A stretch of DNA of 64,000 nucleotides from Tachypleus tridentatus (lineage: Eukaryota; Arthropoda; Merostomata; Xiphosura; Limulidae): NCBI RefSeq assembly GCF_004210375.1, contig NC_134837.1, positions 154,855,310-154,919,309 of the forward strand, read 5' to 3'. The position numbers and the translations under genes are program-made. How positions within the stretch are numbered: the stretch's first letter is position 1; each line of letters starts with the position of its first letter. Shown in pieces: positions 11,171-23,729 of the stretch. A model generated the notes under the pieces. It saw nothing but the letters and a program-made list of their open reading frames with translations, was not told the origin of the DNA and did no database searches.

Positions 11171-11414
11171 TTGAAAAGCTACATGAGGGCTTTCTGTCCC
11201 TAATTTAGCAGTGTAAGACTAGAGAGAAGGCAATTTGTCATCATTACCCACCGTCAACTTTTGGGCTACCCTTTTACTAACAAATAGTGGGATTGATCGT
11301 CACATTATAACACCCCCATGGCTGAAAGGGTGAGCATGTTTGTGTGACGGGGATTCCAACTCGCTACCCTCAAATTACAAGTCGAGCTCCCTAACCACCT
11401 GGCCATGCTGGGCC
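11171..11414 (-). mobile_element. tRNA-derived SINE, minus strand
   Basis: Reverse-oriented copy: TTGAAAAGCTACATGAGGGC, CCCTAATTTAGCAGTGTAAG, then the head GTGTGACGGGGATTCCAACT, ATTACAAGTCGAGCTCCCTA and GGCCATGCTGGGCC. The head is complete. Confidence 0.9.
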
Positions 11415-14400
11415 AGTTATTTGTAAATGTTAAGCAAATTAAGCTAAAAGTTAATATAAACTTCGAAAAAAGTTAGAATTTGTATTTTGATGAAATTAGC
11501 TGTCTATAAACCAATTTCTTTATATACCGATATAAACCGATTATTTAAATGTTACAATGATTGGAATCGATTCAATTTCGAAATTAAATTTTCTTCGTTA
11601 TTTCACAAAAACACACGTACCTTGAAAGTGTATGAAAAGCCTTTGAACTAAGAGGGTAGGACAAAGTTGGGGACAATACCTTTTATGATCTTACTCCATT
11701 TCTCATTACGTTCTTTGCCATCCAATACTGTAATAAAACGAAAAATTATTTTTTTGACCATTAAATTTATCTAGGAATATTCTGGAAGAGGTTGTCGTAC
11801 ACTGTTTACTGAAGGTATGCCAAAGTACGCTTTATTAAACTATAGCAAAAGGTTTCTACATCCAGCTAGAAATTATTACCATTGACCACTTTCCTTTGCA
11901 TTTGTAAAGACCGATAAGTTAAAAAGAAACAAAAAATCCAGTCATTCAGAGTTGGAAATGCAATTTACATTCGATTACGTCAAATAAATTACATCAACCA
12001 TAGACGATAAAAAATATTTCTTTTTCACGTTCATTGCTAGCCTCACACACAATGTCCGGAATTATGAAGATATGCTGATTATCCATCGTATGGTATTCTT
12101 CAGTGTCTACATAACAGTGGCACACTTAACAGAACTTGCCTTCCCTACCATTTGTACTATAAAGAAATTGTTGGTGGAACAAAACCAAAACACACAACCA
12201 CATGATTAAAACAGGCCATTTTATTAGTTAATTATATTTCCATTATTTTATACACCAAAACACCATCCTACGTCTCTGATATGTCTGTTATGCCTACAAT
12301 AATAAAAGAGCCCGTCTGTGTAAGTTGTCACTTATATATATATAGTTGTCTTATATATGTATATAGTTACAAGATAAAAGAACTTAGAGACTTGAAAAGA
12401 ATGAATATTTGCTGTAAAATTTTTATCAGTACTGTAAATGTAGCTACCAGTTACATGTTTTCATAGTAAAGGTTGTATGATTCATGTAATTGTAGATATA
12501 CTAATGAAAACTGGTGTTGGTTAACAAACAGAGACACAATTCTCCAATACACACGACCGGTACCAATCGCACGATAGGTATTCGGACTTACAATACTATA
12601 GTTAGGCGTTCGAGTCTCCTCGGATCACATAACAGTCAGATAGATATAACTTTCCTCTACTAAAACATTCACACAGCCGTAAAACGTATATCAAAATCAA
12701 ATTATTAAAATATCCTTTTTTCTTTTTGTAATAACACAACATAGATATTAAGATGACTAATGTTTCTGTGTCTACACTTCGTTCTCTACAAGTGTTTAGA
12801 AATATTTTAAAAATATGATACTTAACGGATTTTCTTTTTTTATCATTAGAGTAGAATTACAATTACAATATTATTTAATTACAATAAAAATTGTTTCATA
12901 CCAGTAACTTTTATATCTTTTAAAGATTTGTTAGACAGATGGATTTTGTTTGTTTACACATTAACAAGTTCAGCACAGTTAATGTTTTGTTTGGTAGATC
13001 TAAGGTGTTGTATCAATAAATCTGACATCTTTACAGGCATTTTAGGGGAACAATTTGTTTATATTTAGGTACGTATCATATGTATACATTTGTCAGAGTT
13101 TAAGTTTTTGTTTATCTGTATTTAGTTCAATATAAAAATGTTCAAAGCCATTTTGCATTACATGTTATATCAAAATGCTTTTGGAACTTCCCCGAGTTTG
13201 TAACAGGCCATGTCAGGTTAGGCTTTTCCTAATGACCATGAAAGTTGACAACAGCCCAATAGCATAATTATCATTGTAAAAGGCATGGACTTGAGGCTAT
13301 AACTTTCAAATAACACCACACACCTCTGTATTCTTTTTATAATCCATCTTCCTTAGTATGATAATGGTTTTTAAGCAGCATTTTCAACAATCGAATCAAA
13401 CAGAAATAAAAAAAATGCTTTGTGTCTAGCAACATGATCCTACATTTTCGCATGGAATAACATAGGCACGTGTGTTTTAGAGATGCTCCAAGCATATTAA
13501 GGTTAGACAGGAGATATAACTGGAAGCCTTATCTTGATAAACTCGCACACTATTGACCTCATTTCCAGACAGAGACCCTACTTGATTGTGTTGCTTACTT
13601 TACATGGACGGAATTTGCTATTGATTCTGTGTTTGTCTGTTCTTGCTTCTTATAAAACATCATGACTTGCTACAAATCTCTTTCTGGATGGTTCTGGTCT
13701 CACAAATTAATTCATATGACATGATGATTTCTGATAATGTTATTTTCAGTTGTTGTATGTTCTGACAATAGTTTATCTACATTTAAATTAAATTTTGTGA
13801 TTTTTTTTATTATTCTTCATATTTCAAGTTATTCATTCTAATTGTTAAGTAAGCCTTATTTTTATGTAATGTGTATGTTAAATATTTATTAACATTACAA
13901 AATGAAAAGTAATTTATTAAATGACGTAACATTAACAATTTTTGAAAACTAGTATTGAAACATCCTGACACCTCTATGCTATGGTTGAATGTGTAGGGTT
14001 GTCATAACTTTTCCTAAACAGTATTTCCAATAGATATTTATACTAACTATTAATTATGATGTGATTTGAGTAATAAGATAACCAGAGTTAGTTTACCATT
14101 TCAAGTTTAACTAACACTTTATATTTGTGAGAACTGTCACCAGGAGTTTCTGAATAAGTAGGTTTTATTCCATTGTTACTGTATAGGTATCAAAGAAAGA
14201 CAATTTTGTATGCCTGTTTATCAAACACTTAGTATAAAATACACTGATTAGGTAACAAATGATTTTGAAAAATAACTTTATTGAACTTATTCAACAATAC
14301 GTTTTATATTTATCAATTCAACTCACTTGTTACTTATCTTCAGCTAACACTGATTACACAAGTTTGTGTACAGGAAAAGTTAGAAAAATGGATAGTACCA

Positions 14401-15689
14401 TATTCTAGTGAAATTAGAACTTAATATTATAATAAATCACTGTGACTGTCTCAGAGACAAATATATCACAGCCTTACTGTTTACTCAGGTTCACATGTTA
14501 GGTTAGGTTGGTTCAGTATCTTAATGAGAATTTATACATGCATCTTAAAAAATTATGTAAAACAAGGTTAATCATATGAAACACAGTAAGTTAATTTATT
14601 ACAAAATAAAGTAATGAATAACATAACATTATTCAAGTGTCATGAAGCTGTTGTAGTAATAACTTTCACTAAAGACTGATTGTTGGATCTAGTTGTGTTA
14701 ATTCTTTGTTCAGATGATAACATATGGAGGAACAATAGATTCTTGCAGTTCTACATACTGGTATTATCATTTATTTATTAAATACAGATGTGTTAATTTG
14801 TTGTTCATGTGATATGTATATTTTACCAAAGAGAAACAATAGATGCTTACATTTTCATATATTATAGTGCTTTCTTAATTGTTGCATCTATATGTGTCAA
14901 TTCCTTTTTAAAGAAAAGCAAAGGTGGTTACACTTCTTTGTTAATGTGGTTGTATTGTTGTATACACTATTCTTCAATTATACATGTAGTAAAATCCCAA
15001 ACCTAACAGTGAAACAGTTACTTAAAAGCTCTGCACAACCACAATGCTCTGTATTACCTTACCTTCAGATGCTGATATTAAATCTAATATAGCTTCCTCT
15101 CTTGTAATTCCTGTAACCAGTTTGTGTATAAAAGTAACTTGAAGAATTTTTGAAATCTTCTCCCTTATTCTCAAACTCAAAATTTTTCCAATCAATATCC
15201 CTGAAATTAAAATTTCCCACAATACAACATTTCTCTCAGCTACCAATCTAATCTCATTGTACAGTTTTTCATTGATTTTCAACTTGGATGATACAATAGA
15301 ATATTGAACATTGTGCTAGAAGTTATTAGAAATTTCAAGACACTGAAAATCACTACATTAATTGTTAAGTAATTTATACAATGACAATGTTTCTCTTTTA
15401 TTATTTTGCATACTTGGTGTTTATTATTTTAGAAATATGCTGTAGAAAATTCCAGTTAAATAAAATGTCTTATAGGGTTTAATATGACTGTAAAGTTTAT
15501 TATAGGTATGTTTGTTATCCCACATATGTAATAGGTTTAAGAAGTTAAAAAATGAAATTAGACATTTAGAATTGTAATACAGTTCATGAAAACAGAGTAA
15601 CAGTTATGATAGCATTATCAGTTGACCAAGGTTACAAAATGAAATTGAAATGGGAAATCTCTCAAGATTAATTCTTCTATGTGGTTTGG
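11415..15689. other. 4.3 kb of AT-rich sequence without a recognisable gene
   Basis: I see no coding block with family motifs, no SINE and no tandem array. Short open frames near 12281 and 14809 are low-complexity and lack splice context. There are two adjacent GGTTA motifs near 14498. It may be intronic or intergenic. Confidence 0.45.
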
Positions 15690-18290
15690 AGACTTCTAGT
15701 GAAGGTTATTTATTTTTAGTTTACCTCCTTTGAGATCTGTGCAGAGTATGGAGACCTGTGAAGAGGGGAAAGAATCCTGGTTGATGAATAGTATCTAGAG
15801 CACTGCAACACACCACTTTGTCCTTGAATTTTTTTAGATGTGTGGCCCTTCTAAGGTCAGTTGTCTAGTCCTTTTGGTCTAGAGTCAACTGAGTACCAGA
15901 GTTGGGGATTCTGAGCAGGTGTTGTAGACATTGTCTGATGCTGGTGTTTGGGTACAGTGCTCATGAATCCCTGGCATTGTTATAGTGTCCTTGTTGGTAT
16001 TGTAATATGTCCCTTCATGAGACCCCAGGGTTGATAGTGTCAGAGGGCACAAAATATTTTTCCTTTCCTTATTTCGTAAGTGACTACTTACAGAAACCTC
16101 TGTTCTACAGTCACCATCAAAGTCAATTTCTGTACCTATGTTTCTAAGTTTACATTCCTATACTGTCAAATCCTTGGGGCAAATGTCACATGTTTTTGTC
16201 CAGAACAGATTAGAGGGATTTGCTGTCCCTCCCAAGTCAGACAAGAAGTTAAGTTCTGGAGACATCTTGATTGAAACATTTATGCCACATCTTAGCAAAC
16301 TCCTTGTGAAGTCAAAATTCCTATTGAGGTTATCCCCCATGCTATTTTGAACTCTTCATGAGGAGTTATTGTTGAGAGAGCTATTAAAAAAAACATTTTA
16401 GAGTTGGAGATACTCGCTGGTTTCTCTAGCAAAGGAATTTCTGCTTTACGACACATCTCCACTTTTGAGGACAGAATTATGTAACTGACCAGTGTTCTAA
16501 TTTTGATATTTACATCACCACATCGTCATGCTTCTATCATGAGAGGATATTTCTACTACTAGAAAATACAGTCATATGTTCCTAACCTTCTGAGATGTTT
16601 CCAGTGTCAAAGGTGTGAACATACAAAGTTATAATCTTGTCATAATTCTTTGTTGTGTGCCTGTTGTGGTTGCAAAGACCTTGATACGTACAGTTGTCAA
16701 CTTGACCATCACTGCATCATGGTGTTTCTTATCCCTTTTTTCCATTCTTGCCTTATGTAGGTGAAAGAGGTACAACATTTTTGTATTGTAAACAACATTA
16801 CTTAACCAGATGCAGAACAATTATTCATTCACACTCTTTGTCACTTGAATCTGCTTCTACTGACAGAGATATGCATAAATAACTCCAGGTTACAAGGAGG
16901 TCAAGAGACCTCCTACTACAAAAAAACAATGTGGTTGAAAGCAGAAGAGTTCTTCACCCAATACAGTGAAATTTTCAAGGTTTTTGTTCTAATTTGGATG
17001 AAATTAAGGCTTTGAGTGATTCCTATCACCTTAAGTCTCTTTCTTTACAGGAAGCTTTCCTAAAACCTGCTGATACTGTCACCTTTTGGCAGTTTTCTTT
17101 ATGTTGAAATAACAGGTTGTGTGATGGATAAGTTTGTAGAGGGATGGCATTGCTGGTTGACCAGCAAGAATCCCCCTTGTATGTGGCAGTATACACTTGG
17201 AGGCTGTAGCTATTAATATCTTCTTGTGTTGTACCATCACTGGTTGTTCTCTCTACTTATATCATGAAGGAACTTAAAACCAGTCAACTTTGATGCTGTT
17301 ATAGAACTGTGGCTACCTTTCTTTTTTGTCTTGGGAGACTTGACACAGTCTTCTTTGGGGTGGTGCTGATATTGATGGTAGGAGTTGTTCCACTTAGCAT
17401 AAACTCTTAGATCATAACTTGTCTCTTAATCAGTGGTGGTTCTTTTATCTGTTTTCATGCATCTAGTCAGTCTTTTACTGCTAATGATCTATGTCTGTTC
17501 CCTTTCATTTTTTCTGTTTCTGTTTTTTTCTTGGAAGGTTTACAGTGACACTGGGCAGTGATAATATTTTTGTCATTTTGAGAGAGACTGGGTGTGGTCA
17601 GTGTCATCCAACCTGAGTGCCACTATGTAAAATGGCCCAGAACTGGTCCTGCTGTTTTTAATCTTCCAGCTATTAATGATTACGTGGAGACAACAGCGGA
17701 TTGTATCATTTTAGCAGCTGTTTGTTATACACTCAGAACTTCAACTTGTTTTCCATGGTGGTTTCCTGCCTGCTAGCAGACATGAAAGACTCTGAAACAG
17801 GCGTGGAATATCTTTTGTGGATATTCCACTCTTTCTAATTGCATTGGTGTTTAGTGGGTCCATGCTCATGCTTCGCAGGTCCAAAGTCAAAGCCAAAAGG
17901 AATCTTTGACTGAGGGCTGTATCTTGAGTGTCATGCTTTTCAATGTGAAAATCAGTGCTATTACAATCAGTTGTGGCTGTTATTAGATGATGGTGCTGTC
18001 AGCTTGTCCCTTTGAGGCTAATTACTATCCTGACCTATGATTTTTCTTTGTGCCATTTGAAGTGGATACTCTTTATTAGAAGTAACACACTTTTTTTGCT
18101 AAGCATTTTCTGAAGCATTTTCCTACTCCTGTTTGTACAGATGGTTTGAACTGTAGTTACTCTGTGTGCTATCTTATACTTTGTTGTAGCCTCATGGTTG
18201 TGCATAAAATTTAGTTTTTTCTCCTTATTTTCTAGCATATGCACTTTGAATTTTGCTAAGGAATGCTTTAAACTTGATATTAATGGTTCC
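15690..18290 (+). mobile_element. Decayed, internally deleted LINE (same family as 31715-37404)
   Basis: This matches, in opposite orientation, the minus-strand LINE at 31715-37404. In order it keeps: 5' untranslated sequence (15690-16090, with CTAGAGTCAACTGAGTACC and GATGCTGGTGTTTGGGTACA); the ORF1 region (about 16120-16690, with SLGQ..., KKLSSGDILIET and LRCFQCQR-like peptides); the endonuclease (about 17000-17570, with SLSLQEAFLKPADTVTF, ALLVDQQ and LGSDNI); linker sequence to about 17910; a reverse-transcriptase scrap (EGCILSVMLFNVKI, about 17912-17955); and an RNase H start (a CAGATGG site at about 18140). Between these blocks several hundred to over a thousand bases are missing. Stops and frameshifts are everywhere, so it is dead and much older than the other copy. 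Confidence 0.87.
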
Positions 18291-19460
18291 ATTTTTCATT
18301 CAACATTTGTTTTTAATAATTAAAACATAAACCGAAATGTTTAATGAACATGTGTAAGACTACTATATCCAATTTGGATAATTGTACTGAATTTTATGTC
18401 TGAAAGAGGAATACACCTTAAAACTTTATTGAAAGAAAACGGAAAGTCATATCTTGACCACTGATCATTCATTGCCTTAAACCTTATTACTATTTGTATA
18501 TTTAATGTAGCATTTGTATTAGTTGTAAAACTGTTTTTCGTTCTCTGTTCATTTTGGAAGTTGTACAGTTTACTTAATTGGATGCTTGTATACACATGTG
18601 TTTACATGTATATTTTCTCAAACATTTCTTGAACAAAGATCAATAGTTGTTTCATTGTGGTTCATTATGTGATAGATGATGCTTTATTGCATTAACTACC
18701 TGATTCACAGATAAAATAAAATCAGTGTGTTAATGATTTATTCCTGAATTACTATGTGTTTTATTAGTTGTCAGCATTTATAAAGGCTTTTATTCTTTCC
18801 ACCAATGTACAGTTCCATTTTAAATAACAGTGACACTAAGTAATTACACTTTATTATACCACAAATTGTTATATTACTGTCATACATTAGATAGGTCAGT
18901 AGGTTCAGTGTTTAGTAACTCAAATGGTATAAGGGTGTCAGAGAACACATGTATTGAATTTAATAATTATAATGACATCAGTTGCTGGAACAGCTGGTTG
19001 TAAAAGACAGAAGTTATTTTATGTTAATATTGTTATTCAGTATCTTCACTTAACTGTCTTTGTATTTCTTGTAAAAAACAACAAGCAAAAAACATGACCT
19101 GAATTACCAAAAAGGTATATCAAAATTATTAACTGTAAAGACTAGGTGATATTCTGTTCTACTAAAGAGAACACTTCATTAGTTTTTGGAATTCTTTATC
19201 TGAAATAAGCTTGTGAAGTATGCTTAAATTTGTATGTAGTACATATCCAAAATATATATTCATCAGAGGTTAGTAATGTTTGGTCTTATTAAAGAAAGTA
19301 AATATTATATATTTATTTTATGTATGTGTTTTTGTGAGCTTTCTATCCATCAAACTGCAAACAAGAATGGAAATTTTATGAAGCTAAATTACAATTTTGA
19401 ATCATTTTCTTTTGATAATGTCTAATATGAACTGTTTGTTTCTTTCTGTAATGTGAGCAG
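18291..19460. other. AT-rich sequence, no gene seen
   Basis: Follows the decayed LINE. No motif beyond AT-rich low complexity was recognised. Confidence 0.45.
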
Positions 19461-19583
19461 ATTTTATACTACCTATTTGACTTCAAAAGGTATGAAACCA
19501 AACCTGATATAGATCCCTTACAAGGTTTAACAGAGGCTGAGGAAATAGTAGAAGAACAATGTGAGGAAAAAAGATGTATGTAG
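19461..19583 (+). CDS. Candidate terminal exon, unknown protein
   Basis: A pyrimidine-rich tract (GTTTGTTTCTTTCTG) and AG at 19459-19460 look like a good 3' splice site. From 19461 a frame runs 40 codons to a TAG at 19581-19583. The peptide starts ILYYLFDFKRYETKP and ends in an acidic stretch (TEAEEIVEEQCEEKR). Composition is gene-like, but no domain is recognised and I could not find an upstream exon with matching phase. A donor-like GTATGA at 19490 would give a 29-nt alternative. Treat it as a guess; it could be chance. Confidence 0.25.
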   Translation: MLYYLFDFKRYETKPDIDPLQGLTEAEEIVEEQCEEKRCM

Positions 19584-22500
19584 AACTGTAGAAAGATGTT
19601 TAGGATTATCAAATGTGTGAAGGTAGGTTGTGTTGATGTGTGCTTCTGGTGTTTGACATGTAATAACTTATTTTTTTATTTATTCTAATTGAATTTTTAT
19701 TATTAATAACTTTATATTGACAATATTGTAGTCTTCCAATGGTAAGTTTCTTGAAATTTATAACGTAATGTTCTCTACAGTAGTTATTTTATAAATTGTA
19801 AAGGGATGTTTTAATTAGCACTTGAAAGAAACATACATTGCAAATAAAATAAAACACCTTCAAACAAATATTTATCTTATCATGAAATGTAAAGAAGAGG
19901 TCTCACCCTGTGTTCAGAACATCAGATAATTGGAAAAACATTACACTAATAAACAAAATCATCATTCATTAATGTTCAGATTTTTTAAACGTAAAGAACA
20001 AAAACATTTAAGTTATGTAGCTAACAATGGTTTTCAAGTAATATTAACATCTTTTGTGTTTAATGAAAGGAGAGTTGAAAAAGAATCTCTCTCTATATAT
20101 ATATATATATATCATTGTAAAAGAAATAATGGTGTGTGTAACTACTTATTGACAAGTTAGTATTCTTATGTTAGCTTCTCTTGAACTATGTTGAGTCTAA
20201 CATGTTTCTGACAATTCAACAGGAACTGATATAGAAATACATTATGTTTAATCCTGTTAACAGGTGGTTAACGTCTATTGATGTGCTAAACAGTTTTTAC
20301 CAAGTTTAAATATTTTTTCATGTTGCACAATCTTATGAAGATAAACAGCCACTATCAAGTTAAGCATCAGTTTTTTTTTAGTAAATATGAGACATACTAA
20401 ACAGCTAGTACAAAATGTCAACATCAGTTCTTGTTTAACAAACTTTACACATACAATTGGTACCACTTCTGAGCAACAGGTCCTGTTGAACAAAAATGAC
20501 ATATGCTAATCAGCTGTTATCAAACTTGAATAGCAGTTATTATTGAACAAACTTTATGTATATTAAACAGCTGTTTCTGTAAAACAATTTTGGGACTTGT
20601 TAATGAACAGTGTGTAATCACCTGTTAAATTTGTATTGGCTTAGCTGAGTTTAAATTAATTATTACAGATACCATTCTCAGATCCTTTTACACAGTCAAG
20701 ATACATGTACTCAGAGAATATAATATGGCTATAATTGCTTGGTATAAAAAAATTATGTTTTCTTAAAGTTTTAACATTGTGAATATGGATTAATAAAATA
20801 AGTATAAATTTGAGTCATCATGAGCAGCTTACCATAATTGTCTTACATCTAATGTAAGATATACATACTCTTATATTTTAATTAAATCTCAGCAGTCTGA
20901 ATTAAAGAAGTGTAACTAGATGGACTATTTTCAAAAAGTCATAATAATTTGATATATCATTGTATTATTTACTACTTGTAGTGCCTTTCAGATCAAGAGG
21001 AAGGAGCAAAATGAATAAGATTCTCACTGCCATCAGGCAAGGCATAACATAAAATTAGTTTTGACTACAGAAGTTGTGAATGTATACACACTATATTGAA
21101 AGTTGGAAGCATTAAATCAAAAAATATTCAACATTGGTAAAAAGAAGTCACATGATTGGTCATAATGACCTGGATCATATTGAGAGAATTTATTTAAAAA
21201 ACGTGAAAAGTGAATGGGATAATTTAATATGAATTTTATAACATTTACATTTGGTGGTTTCTGGAGATGACTTGGAGAATTTGTCATGACTTTTTTTTTT
21301 AACACTGTTATTCACGTGACAAAATTAAAACCATGTAACTTGTATAATAAAGTTACAAGAAAGAGGCTACATCAACACTGAGAGATAATAAATTACGTTT
21401 TTATATTTGGTTACGGTTTTGTTAGCATTCATTTATTATTCCTTCTATTTTCTAGCTTATCTCTGAATGTTTAATTGCATTAAAATAATAGCTCACCTTC
21501 TAAATGATCATGTTTAATTTGAGTACACATGCATGTAATGTGAAACTGGCATCAGTTTTCCCTGGTGGTGATGTACAGATATCATAAATGTTGTACATTA
21601 TGAAAATTACAGTCACATGGTTTGTAATCTTGTGATCTAACAAGTGAATGAAAATCTTTCATTGATGTTTCACAAGTTAGTTCACAAGATATTGATGAAG
21701 AATGTTATTACTAAATGTTGTTAGTGATTTTGTGATTACGTTTGTTGTTTCTTTTTACTCCTGATTCATTTAAATATTTATTATTCTGAATTTATATATT
21801 GTATTGTTCATTAACATTAATTTCAAGTCCTAGCCTCACACATATTCATTTACTGTGTGGTAAGTTATCAGCTTTGTATTTCAGTAATTTAAAAGTCACC
21901 CTTTGGATTTCTGTGATTGTCAAAGTATTATTATTTTTTTTTCTGTTCTGGTTGTAGTGGCAAATTACTCTAGACCATTGCAACATTTTTTTATACTGAT
22001 GTCTTTTTCCAAAACAATACTTCCTCTCACCCAAAGCTATTTCAGTCCTGGTTTGCCCTTTAAGCATTGCTATAGAAATGTTTGCTATCAGTGCACCAGT
22101 CTTTTCTACTCCTTTATTTTCTCACCATTTCAGAACATGTGCTGATCATGTGACCACCCTCCATCAATCATATTGTGTCATTTATTACTAGCATTGCTAA
22201 CTACTTCTGCCACACTAGCACATGCTATGCTAACTTTCTCAGTTGGCATTCTATTGTATAGACATGTTTTTAAATCATTCTTCATGTAACAAACTTTGGA
22301 CCATGACTGATCACAAATTAATATCACTTTTAACTTGTGTTTGATTTCTGTTGTTTCTTCTTGTTTGTTTTAGATAAACGTCTGTTTTCTAATTTGTTAA
22401 TATGAATTTGAGATTTAACCCTTTTGCCCTGGGTATCCTTTACTGTGCATGAAACAAAGTTTTAGTGTTTTATGTTCAAAATTTATTAATGTGCTTTTTT

Positions 22501-23690
22501 GACATCATTAAATGAATTAACAGAGTGTAAAGTTTCAACTAATGATCCATATTTTAATACTTTAAGTTTTAAGATATTAATTCTGCAGGGCAATATTTAA
22601 AAAATACTGCGTTTCCTCGAGTGTGACACTTTTTCTAGCCATCTTTTCTCATCTGTTTTATCCATCACACATTCATAAAGTACAAAATTAAAGTTACTCA
22701 CTATAAAATATTGATTGCTCAGACAAAACATAATTTTTCACAATTTTCAATTTTTTCTAGTTACAAAGCTGTCATAGAATATCAGACCCCTCTTGCTGCA
22801 CCCGCCTGTCACATCCTCTTTTTGTTAATAGTTGTCTTTTACATTTAATTATATTTTACCTATAACTAATAGTAAATCAAGGTTTGATCTATCCTATGAC
22901 ATTTTGTATTAAGTTTCATCTGAATTGACAAGTGTCAGTTTCTCTTACAATACAACATTTGTTATCATGGGAATCACAACAGGTAACTTGGATGAATTTG
23001 TAACAGCTTTTGTTGCATAGTTAGAAAGCCAGATTTATTGTAATTGTTTGAGAAACGTATCTTCCTTTTGCATGTTATTAGTCTATGTTCTTTGGTGTGT
23101 TAGTTAATTAACAAAATGTTAATACATTGCTATCATTACTATAAAATATGCTTAAGTGTTCTCAACATTTGACACCAAGAAAGAAAAGAAATTGGGTAAG
23201 TACTTTATTTCTTGTTTTTCCTGTTTATTCTTTATTCAATACTCTAAAGGTAATTAAAATGTAAAAATAGGGATTTTGTAAGTTAAGATCAGATGAGGTG
23301 AAATAAATAGTAATAATAATGTAATAAAAATGTTTTACAAGACAAGAATGCAAGCAGCTAGGCAGTAGCTAATGGGTAGTGTAATTCAATAGCATAATGA
23401 GAGCTATGTGCATATTGAGTGATGCAACTTATAATGGCACGAATAGTAGTTACAGTTCAAAGGGTAGTCAAACGGGGAGAAAAGTAAAGTTTAATTGTAA
23501 ATGGATGTATACTGTTATGAGTATAGTTTCATATTACAATTTGAAATCATTTTGGAAAGAAAAGAAGAGTAATTTTGATTTATTTTACATTTTTTGGACA
23601 AAGTCTCCCACTCTTACCTCTAGAAGCAGAGACAGAACCTTCTGCAACTGTAATTAATGAGAACAGAGGCATCTATTTTACTCCAACATC
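19584..23690. other. 4.1 kb of AT-rich sequence without a recognisable gene
   Basis: Contains a (TA)n run near 20093-20112. One perfect splice-donor motif (GGGTAAGTA at about 23193) follows a 16-codon open stretch, and a possible small exon lies after TTGTAG at about 20981. None is strong enough to call. No transposon signature was recognised. Confidence 0.45.
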
Positions 23691-23729
23691 ATGAAAAGAT
23701 CCCACGTGAGATGGACCTGTTCCAACCAA

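Noticed and set aside
14495-14510. Arthropod telomere-type TTAGG repeat
   Set aside because: Only two and a half units; too short to mean anything.
20981-21050. Possible small terminal exon after TTGTAG (PFRSRGRSKMNKILTAIR)
   Set aside because: Short, no family match, no partner exon in phase.
23149-23196. Possible first exon ending at a perfect GTAAGT donor (MLKCSQHLTPRKKRNW)
   Set aside because: Only 16 codons, no promoter or downstream exon identified.
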